Assembly (NCBI GenBank): GCA_029228645.1
Contig: JAPTHR010000013.1
Span: 26,697 to 90,696, forward strand
From: Gammaproteobacteria bacterium Milos-ODIII6
Lineage (GTDB): Bacteria > Pseudomonadota > Gammaproteobacteria > Chromatiales > Chromatiaceae
DNA: 64,000 nt
Direction of reading: 5' to 3'
The position numbers and the translations under genes are program-made. Positions 60,064 to 64,000 of this stretch are shown here, piece after piece. The notes under the pieces were generated by a model. It worked only from the letters and a program-made list of their open reading frames with translations. It did no database searches and was not told the origin of the DNA. Numbering within the stretch: the first letter of the stretch is position 1; each line of letters begins with the position of its first letter.

Positions 60064-60140
60064 GGCGCGTAGCTCAGTTTGGTTAGAGCACCACCTTGAC
60101 ATGGTGGGGGTCGGTGGTTCGAGTCCACTCGCGCCTACCA
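60064..60140 (+). tRNA. tRNA-Val (anticodon GAC)
   Basis: A 77-nt cloverleaf with D-loop GCTCAGTTTGGTTAGAGC, anticodon stem ACCACC/GGTGG with loop TTGACAT (GAC), T-loop GTTCGAGTC and encoded CCA. The seventh acceptor pair looks like T-T, a single mismatch; the other six pairs are intact. Confidence 0.93.
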
Positions 60141-60144
60141 TTAA

Positions 60145-60221
60145 GCGCCCGTAGCTCAGCTGGATAGAGTACCTGGCTACGAACCAGGCGGTCGCACGTT
60201 CGAATCGTGCCGGGCGCGCCA
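60145..60221 (+). tRNA. tRNA-Arg (anticodon ACG)
   Basis: A 77-nt cloverleaf: acceptor GCGCCCG/CGGGCGC, D-loop GCTCAGCTGGATAGAGT, anticodon stem CCTGG/CCAGG with loop CTACGAA (ACG), T-loop GTTCGAATC, encoded CCA. Its last 40 nt are repeated at 63856-63895, which marks it as the attachment site of the island downstream. Confidence 0.96.
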
Positions 60222-60225
60222 TACA

Positions 60226-60268
60226 AACGAAAAGGGCTCACCGAGAGGTGGGCCCTTTTCGTTTGTTC
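60226..60268 (+). terminator. Intrinsic terminator after tRNA-Arg
   Basis: AACGAAAAGGGC and GCCCTTTTCGTTTGTT pair around TCACCGAGAGGTGG. Being symmetric, it can also stop the antitoxin transcript that arrives on the minus strand. A near copy lies at 63898-63942. Confidence 0.88.
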
Positions 60269-60609
60269 GGAATGTTCCCCGTGTACGGTTCGAAGGTGCG
60301 ACTTATCAAAGGCTCACGTTCGCCAAGCATCCGCAGGATGCGCAGAACGCTAACGTGCATGCCCAGTCGATGGGCCATGTCGACCAGGCTATCCAGACGG
60401 AAATTGCTGATCTTGCCTTGCAAAAGGGCGCTGACTCGCGGCTGGGTGATATGCAGCACCTCGGCAGCTTGGTTCTGCGTGAGACCGCGATCCTTTATTT
60501 GTTCAGCGATTTGCATCATCAACGCAGAGCGTAGCTTCAGGTTCTCCTGTCGCACCGGGTCATCCTCGAGGGCATCCCAGACGCTGTCGAAGTGGTCTTT
60601 ATTACTCAT
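60238..60609 (-). CDS. XRE-family antitoxin of a Gp49-like toxin pair (intact copy)
   Basis: The product has about 123 residues from ATG 60609 (GTG one codon earlier is possible). It has an HTH_37-type helix-turn-helix: IAEQIKDRGLTQNQAAEVLHITQPRVSALLQGKISNFRLDSLVDMAHRLGM. These DNA-binding antitoxins normally follow a RelE/HigB-like (phage Gp49) toxin gene, and a truncated one lies directly upstream (60602-60766). The C-terminal 36 residues differ from copy 2. It runs into the tRNA-Arg terminator. Confidence 0.88.
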   Translation of the reverse strand: MSNKDHFDSVWDALEDDPVRQENLKLRSALMMQIAEQIKDRGLTQNQAAEVLHITQPRVSALLQGKISNFRLDSLVDMAHRLGMHVSVLRILRMLGEREPLISRTFEPYTGNIPNKRKGPTSR

Positions 60610-60765
60610 CACTCATGCCTCGTTGTTTAACTTGCTTTAACGCCTGTTTCGCTGCATCGATATCCTTCTTCCTCGTTTTCTGAGTCTTCTTCCGGAAGGC
60701 GTGCAGGACGTGGACCATGTCGGCAAGCTTCGCGATGTAAATCACCCGAAATTGTCCCTCATGCA
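60352..60765. repeat. 414-bp direct repeat, left copy (antitoxin/toxin module)
   Basis: Bases 60352-60765 recur at 62831-63244 with a constant shift of 2479 and only about three substitutions that I can see. The repeat spans most of the antitoxin and the 3' half of the toxin. Confidence 0.93.
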
Positions 60766-60766
60766 A
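60602..60766 (-). pseudogene. Truncated Gp49/HigB-like toxin (3' part only)
   Basis: The frame reads HEGQFRVIYIAKLADMVHVLHAF then a Lys/Arg-rich end KKTQKTRKKDIDAAKQALK. It is the C-terminal half of a RelE/HigB-superfamily toxin; the 5' half (about 55 codons) is missing where the direct repeat ends at 60765. Its end overlaps the antitoxin start. No toxin activity is expected from this copy. Confidence 0.85.
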
Positions 60767-61009
60767 AGTCTGTACTCGGTACGTACATTGTTAGTGGTAT
60801 GGGTGACTACATTGCTGGAAAAGACTGGAACAAAACAGCTGAAGTTACTAAAAACGCCCCATAAAATGACCATAATAATGGTCGCCATGCTGCAAAATGG
60901 ACATAATACTGATCAATTTTTCGAGCGCCATCGCTATTATTGGCTACAATGATAGGCAGAAAGCGTTGTCGTGCTCATTTTTATGGTCATTTGGGGGCAG
61001 GGTTAACCG
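60767..61009 (+). promoter_or_regulatory. hipBA promoter/operator region
   Basis: These 243 bases are A/T-rich and have no gene. GACCAT-AATA-ATGGTC at 60868-60883 is a perfect inverted repeat and the half site ATGGTC recurs at 60984-60989, close to the hipB start, which suits an autoregulatory HipB operator. A candidate -10 (TACAAT) lies at about 60946. Confidence 0.5.
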
Positions 61010-61348
61010 ATGATTAAGACAAGAGCGTACTCACGCTACACGCGTGAAGCCGGGTTGTTGCTGGGCAAACAGATACGGCTCTCGCGCAAGCAGCGCAAAT
61101 GGACTGAGCATGAATTGGCCGAGCGCGCCGGGATATCGCGCGCGACGCTGCAAAAAATTGAGAAAGGGGATCTGAGCGTGGCGCTCGGGTTGGTCTTCGA
61201 AGTTGCCGCACTGGTGGGTGTTCGTTTGTTCGACGAGGAGGTTTCGTCTCTGGAAAATCATATTGCTCGGACGCAGGAGATGCTCTCGCTTATGCCGGGT
61301 GCCGTGCGCAAGCCCAGTAAGGTCAGTAGGCTGGATGATGACTTCTGA
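61010..61348 (+). CDS. hipB: HipB-like XRE antitoxin
   Basis: The 112-residue product has one helix-turn-helix near the N-terminus (LGKQIRLSRKQRKWTEHELAERAGISRATLQKIEKGDLSVALGLVFEVAALVGV) and a helical tail. It precedes and overlaps the hipA gene by 14 nt, the standard hipBA order. It should bind the operator upstream and hold HipA in check. Confidence 0.9.
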   Translation: MIKTRAYSRYTREAGLLLGKQIRLSRKQRKWTEHELAERAGISRATLQKIEKGDLSVALGLVFEVAALVGVRLFDEEVSSLENHIARTQEMLSLMPGAVRKPSKVSRLDDDF

Positions 61349-62651
61349 TAGTACATACACAGAAGCCTTCGTCTGGATCTGGCTACCAGAGGAGACGGAG
61401 CCGGTAGTGGCGGGGAAGCTCACGGCGGACAATGACCGGCTGGTGTTCAACTACGGTAAGAGCTACCTGGCTCGTGACAATGCGATTGCGCTATACGAGC
61501 CTGAGTTGCCTTTGCAGCCAGGTATGTTGCCTTTGCAGGCGGGACTCTCTATGCCTGCCTGCATCCGTGACGCCTCCCCGGATGCTTGGGGGCGGCGTGT
61601 CATCATTAACCTGAAACTTGGGATCAAAGGGGCAGGCGCTGACAGTGCCCAACTCGACGAGCTCACTTATCTCCTGGAATCCGGATCAGATCGCGTTGGT
61701 GCGTTGGATTTCCAGGTATCGCCAACGGAGTATGTGCCGCGTTTATCTGCGACAGCTTCTCTCGATGAATTAGTGGCCTCGGCCGACCGGGTGGAAAAGG
61801 GATTGCCTTTGAGTCTTGAACTCGATCAGGCCCTCCAGCATGGAACCTCGATTGGTGGGGCGCGGCCCAAGGCGCAGGTTCAGGAGGAAGATAAGAAATT
61901 CATTGCCAAGTTTTCTTCGGCCACGGATCTTTACAGCGTGGTGAAGGCTGAGTATGTGGCGATGCGCTTGGCCTCGCTGGCTGAACTGAATGTTGCTCCT
62001 GTCTCATTGACGCAGACGATGCACAAAGATGTGCTGTTGATTGAACGTTTTGATCGCGTTCGATCGCCTGGTGGGTGGCAACGTAAAGCGTTGGTATCAG
62101 CGCTTACGCTGTTATCGTTGGATGAAATGATGGCGCGATACGCAAGCTATGAAGAACTCGCCGAGATCATTCGGCATCGATTTTCTGATGCGCGCGCCAC
62201 GTTGCGAGAGCTGTTTTCGCGCATCGTTTTCAACGTGCTGTGCGGTAACACGGATGATCATGCGCGGAATCATGCGGCATTCTGGAACGGAGAGGTGCTC
62301 CGGCTGACGCCTGCTTACGATATCTGTCCGCAAACCCGAACCGGGAATGAAGTGTCGCAGGCGATGTTGATTTCCGGTGATGATCGTATGGGACGTATTT
62401 CTTCCTGCTTGAATGCTGCAGCACACTTTTTACTGACGCGCGAAGAAGCGATTGCGATTACGGAGCAGTTACTGCATACAATCACTGAGCATTGGGAAGC
62501 TGTCTGCGACGAAGCTGGAATGTCGCCTGCCGACCGACAGCTCCTTTGGGGTAGGCAGTTTCTAAATCCGTACGCCTTCGATGATCTGGCTGGAGAAAGC
62601 TTCTATCTGAAGGCGTTGGGTGAAGATGCCAGAGGCGAGCGGGGCTGGTAA
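61335..62651 (+). CDS. hipA: HipA-like serine/threonine kinase toxin
   Basis: HipA-type toxins phosphorylate aminoacyl-tRNA synthetases or similar targets and arrest growth. ATG 61335 (or 61338) gives 438 residues. The couple/N-lobe (SMPACIRDASPDAWGRRVI, GARPKAQV) and the C-lobe with catalytic loop NTDDHARNHAAFW and metal-binding YDICP are intact, so the kinase looks functional. An inverted repeat after the stop (62659-62689) may end transcription. G+C is lower than in the flanking core genes, consistent with acquisition. Confidence 0.9.
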   Translation: MMTSDSTYTEAFVWIWLPEETEPVVAGKLTADNDRLVFNYGKSYLARDNAIALYEPELPLQPGMLPLQAGLSMPACIRDASPDAWGRRVIINLKLGIKGAGADSAQLDELTYLLESGSDRVGALDFQVSPTEYVPRLSATASLDELVASADRVEKGLPLSLELDQALQHGTSIGGARPKAQVQEEDKKFIAKFSSATDLYSVVKAEYVAMRLASLAELNVAPVSLTQTMHKDVLLIERFDRVRSPGGWQRKALVSALTLLSLDEMMARYASYEELAEIIRHRFSDARATLRELFSRIVFNVLCGNTDDHARNHAAFWNGEVLRLTPAYDICPQTRTGNEVSQAMLISGDDRMGRISSCLNAAAHFLLTREEAIAITEQLLHTITEHWEAVCDEAGMSPADRQLLWGRQFLNPYAFDDLAGESFYLKALGEDARGERGW

Positions 62652-62658
62652 CTCCACG

Positions 62659-62689
62659 GTTATTCGTAGACCATAAGGCAACGAATAAC
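62659..62689 (+). other. Inverted repeat after hipA
   Basis: GTTATTCGT (62659-62667) and ACGAATAAC (62681-62689) are exact inverses 13 bases apart, just after the hipA stop. No T-run follows. The bases up to 62809 hold no gene. Confidence 0.5.
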
Positions 62690-62809
62690 ACACCCTGTTC
62701 TATCAACTGGTGCCTGCGCCAGGGTCGCTCTGCTTGTGCACTTCTTACTGATTGCCTGGCTGTTGTAGGCAAGTGGCCTGTCCCCGCGGTCCACGGACGC
62801 GAGACAGTG

Positions 62810-63088
62810 CTACGCCGCGACGTTGATCGAAACGTGCATGCCCAGTCGATGGGCCATGTCGACCAGGCTATCCAGACGGAAATTGCTGATCTTGCCTTGC
62901 AAAAGGGCGCTGACTCGCGGCTGGGTGATATGCAGCACCTCGGCAGCTTGGTTCTGCGTGAGACCGCGATCCTTTATTTGTTCAGCGATTTGCATCATCA
63001 ACGCAGAGCGTAGCTTCAGGTTCTCCTGTCGCACCGGGTCATCCTCGAGGGCATCCCAGACGCTGTCGAAGTGGTCTTTATTACTCAT
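62810..63088 (-). pseudogene. Antitoxin copy 2, C-terminus replaced
   Basis: The first 87 residues equal the intact copy at 60238-60609, including the whole helix-turn-helix; after GMHV the frame leaves the repeat and ends in SINVAA. It therefore lacks the last 36 residues of copy 1 but might still fold and bind DNA. It lies directly downstream of the toxin copy 2. Confidence 0.75.
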
Positions 63089-63244
63089 CACTCATGCCTC
63101 GTTGTTTAACTTGCTTTAACGCCTGTTTCGCTGCATCGATATCCTTCTTCCTCGTTTTCTGAGTCTTCTTCCGGAAGGCGTGCAGGACGTGGACCGTGTC
63201 GGCAAGCTTCGTGATGTAAATCACCCGAAATTGTCCTTCATGCA
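62831..63244. repeat. 414-bp direct repeat, right copy (antitoxin/toxin module)
   Basis: Right partner of 60352-60765. It contains the antitoxin without its 3' end and the toxin 3' half; the toxin continues past 63244 in unique sequence. Confidence 0.93.
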
Positions 63245-63413
63245 TGATGCGGATTTCCCGGACGCCAGGTCCGATCGAAGGCATCGGTTTCCAGGCGGTG
63301 GGTTCCAGTCCGTGTTGCACTCGATCCAACTGATATCCGGCCTCTCGTTTGGCAACAGCCGGGAAGTCACGAAGTGCCTCAAGGGAGCCACCGCAGAATC
63401 AGATATCCTTCAT
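63081..63413 (-). pseudogene. Gp49/HigB-like toxin copy 2 with early stop codon
   Basis: Reading from ATG 63413 the codons give MKDI, then TGA at 63401-63399, then FCGGSLEALRDFPAVAKREAG and the full toxin sequence (HGLEPTAWKPMPSIGPGVREIRI and onward) to the stop at 63081. The total of 110 codons is the normal length of the family, and residue 5 is usually Ser (TCA), so one base change explains the stop. A TTG at 63329 opens a shorter 82-residue frame without the N-terminal helix. Confidence 0.75.
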
Positions 63414-63429
63414 GTCGATACTATATGTT

Positions 63430-63855
63430 TAGATGTATAGTTATTCAAGTACCAGTATATTAAGATTTAGATACCTACTAGCGATGTGGCTAGTCGCAGG
63501 CGGAACGAAGAGGCGAATCGACATGATGGACTGGTAAGGAAAGAAACAATCTCGATGCGACGAGTTTGTAAGGCATCGAAATCATCGAAAGTAACCAGGG
63601 TTCGACAAGGCGCATAGCACTGCAGGACGCGTGAGCGAAGCGAGGGCGCTCCGCAGGGGCGAGGCGAAGCCGAGTCAATCCTTCGGTACACGTGGTGAAG
63701 CGATCGCAAGAAGATTCGCATGTTGTCCAATAGATTCCGTTCCGCAGTGTGGGTTCAGGGGCTTACACCCCGTTTGAGGGAAATCTATTGGACATGACCA
63801 AACCGCAATATTGAATGGAAACAGATGGTTATGCGGAGTTATTTGCCTGACTACT
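63430..63855. other. Gene-free right part of the island
   Basis: About 430 bases without a credible gene. TGTCCAATAGATT (63724-63736) and AATCTATTGGACA (63782-63794) are perfect 13-bp inverses, with a CAGGGGCTTACACCCCG loop-like centre. The GC-rich part at 63630-63670 (GAGCGAAGCGAGGGCG...GGGGCGAGGCGAAGC) looks like the end of some other repeat. No integrase is present. Confidence 0.5.
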
Positions 63856-63895
63856 AACCAGGCGGTCGCACGTTCGAATCGTGCCGGGCGCGCCA
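63856..63895 (+). pseudogene. tRNA-Arg 3' fragment (attachment-site copy)
   Basis: Forty bases equal to the 3' end of tRNA-Arg (60182-60221), from the anticodon stem to CCA, are repeated here, and similarity continues through the terminator. The bases before it, CTGACTACT, differ from the tRNA. This is the expected distal attachment site of an element inserted at the tRNA. Confidence 0.85.
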
Positions 63896-63897
63896 TA

Positions 63898-64000
63898 CAA
63901 ACAAAAAGGGTTCACCGAGAGGTGGGCCCTTTTTGTTTGTTCCGAATGTTTCCCGGTACGGTTCGAAGGTGCGGCTCATCAAAGGTTAAGTTCGCCAAGC
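63898..64000 (-). pseudogene. Degenerate antitoxin 3' end at window edge
   Basis: The sequence repeats 60226-60328: a terminator copy (63898-63942) and, on the minus strand, the codons for the antitoxin C-terminus (TFEPY region). Small indels break the frame: CTTGGCGAACTTAACCTTTGA ends early. More of this copy probably lies beyond the window. Confidence 0.7.

Noticed and set aside
60701-60952. 83-codon frame across the end of the left toxin remnant
   Set aside because: It starts in antisense of the remnant and crosses the repeat border; chimeric frame without motif or ribosome site.
63467-63896. Short frames at 63467-63730 and 63675-63896
   Set aside because: They run over inverted repeats and the tRNA fragment and show no coding pattern.
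60222-64000. Integrase gene of the tRNA-Arg island
   Set aside because: No frame with tyrosine-recombinase or serine-recombinase motifs exists here; it may lie past the window end or be lost.

Overview
The window is a high-GC gammaproteobacterial chromosome segment. It most likely comes from a motile, obligately or facultatively chemolithoautotrophic (sulfur-oxidiser-like) bacterium: a polar-flagellum/chemotaxis regulon lies next to a complete alpha-carboxysome locus with form IA RubisCO and several inorganic-carbon transporters. The genus cannot be fixed from the sequence alone. All names are from reading motifs and family resemblance; no database search was possible.

Layout. (1) 1-562: an array of 106-bp palindromic repeats, then a sigma-54 promoter. 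(2) 563-19000: a flagellar and chemotaxis block on the + strand, fliLMNOPQR-flhB, flhA, flhF, fleN, fliA, then a sigma-28 promoter and cheY-cheZ-cheA-cheB-motC-motD-cheW-(small ORF)-DUF2802. The flhB/flhA junction carries a 291-bp tandem duplication that creates an in-frame FlhA-FlhB micro-ORF. (3) 19106-23191: a DUF4197 lipoprotein-like/secreted protein, an MscS channel and an AsmA protein. (4) 23205-25200: two palindromic-repeat arrays split by a 1.3-kb IS110-family element whose left end contains what reads as a complete bridge RNA with guides matching its own ends and this insertion site. (5) 25342-41657: the CO2-concentrating locus: dabB, a NuoM-like fragment, dabA, a PII-like (CPII) gene, then cbbLS-csoS2-csoSCA-csoS4AB-csoS1-csoS1-bacterioferritin-like-acRAF-mcdA-mcdB and cbbR. 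(6) 41747-46776 (- strand): bicA-csoS1D-nudix-SulP. (7) 47123-54839 (- strand): a DUF2189 protein and an Mrp-like antiporter operon (E-F-G-B-C-D-D-D), followed by nhaR. (8) 56317-60221: tRNA-Leu, rnr, rlmB, an ABM-domain protein, tRNA-Val and tRNA-Arg. (9) 60222-64000: a small decayed island after tRNA-Arg holding a hipBA module and two complementary broken copies of a Gp49-like toxin/antitoxin pair; the tRNA-Arg 3' end is repeated at its far side.

How the genes work together. DAB (vectorial CO2 hydration), BicA (Na+/HCO3- symport) and a second SulP protein would load the cytosol with bicarbonate. CsoS2 gathers RubisCO and shell proteins, CsoSCA turns bicarbonate into CO2 inside the shell, CsoS1D may gate metabolites, acRAF and the bacterioferritin-like protein accompany RubisCO assembly, and McdA/McdB spread carboxysomes in the cell. 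CbbR probably senses the carbon state, CPII may bind bicarbonate or nucleotides to tune transport, and the neighbouring Mrp-like/NhaR system could supply the Na+ gradient that BicA needs.

Most notable items: the decodable bridge RNA of the IS110 element, the bicA-csoS1D-nudix-SulP operon, the SulP protein with a 130-residue coiled-coil insertion, the FlhA-FlhB micro-ORF, and the reciprocal decay of the toxin/antitoxin copies.
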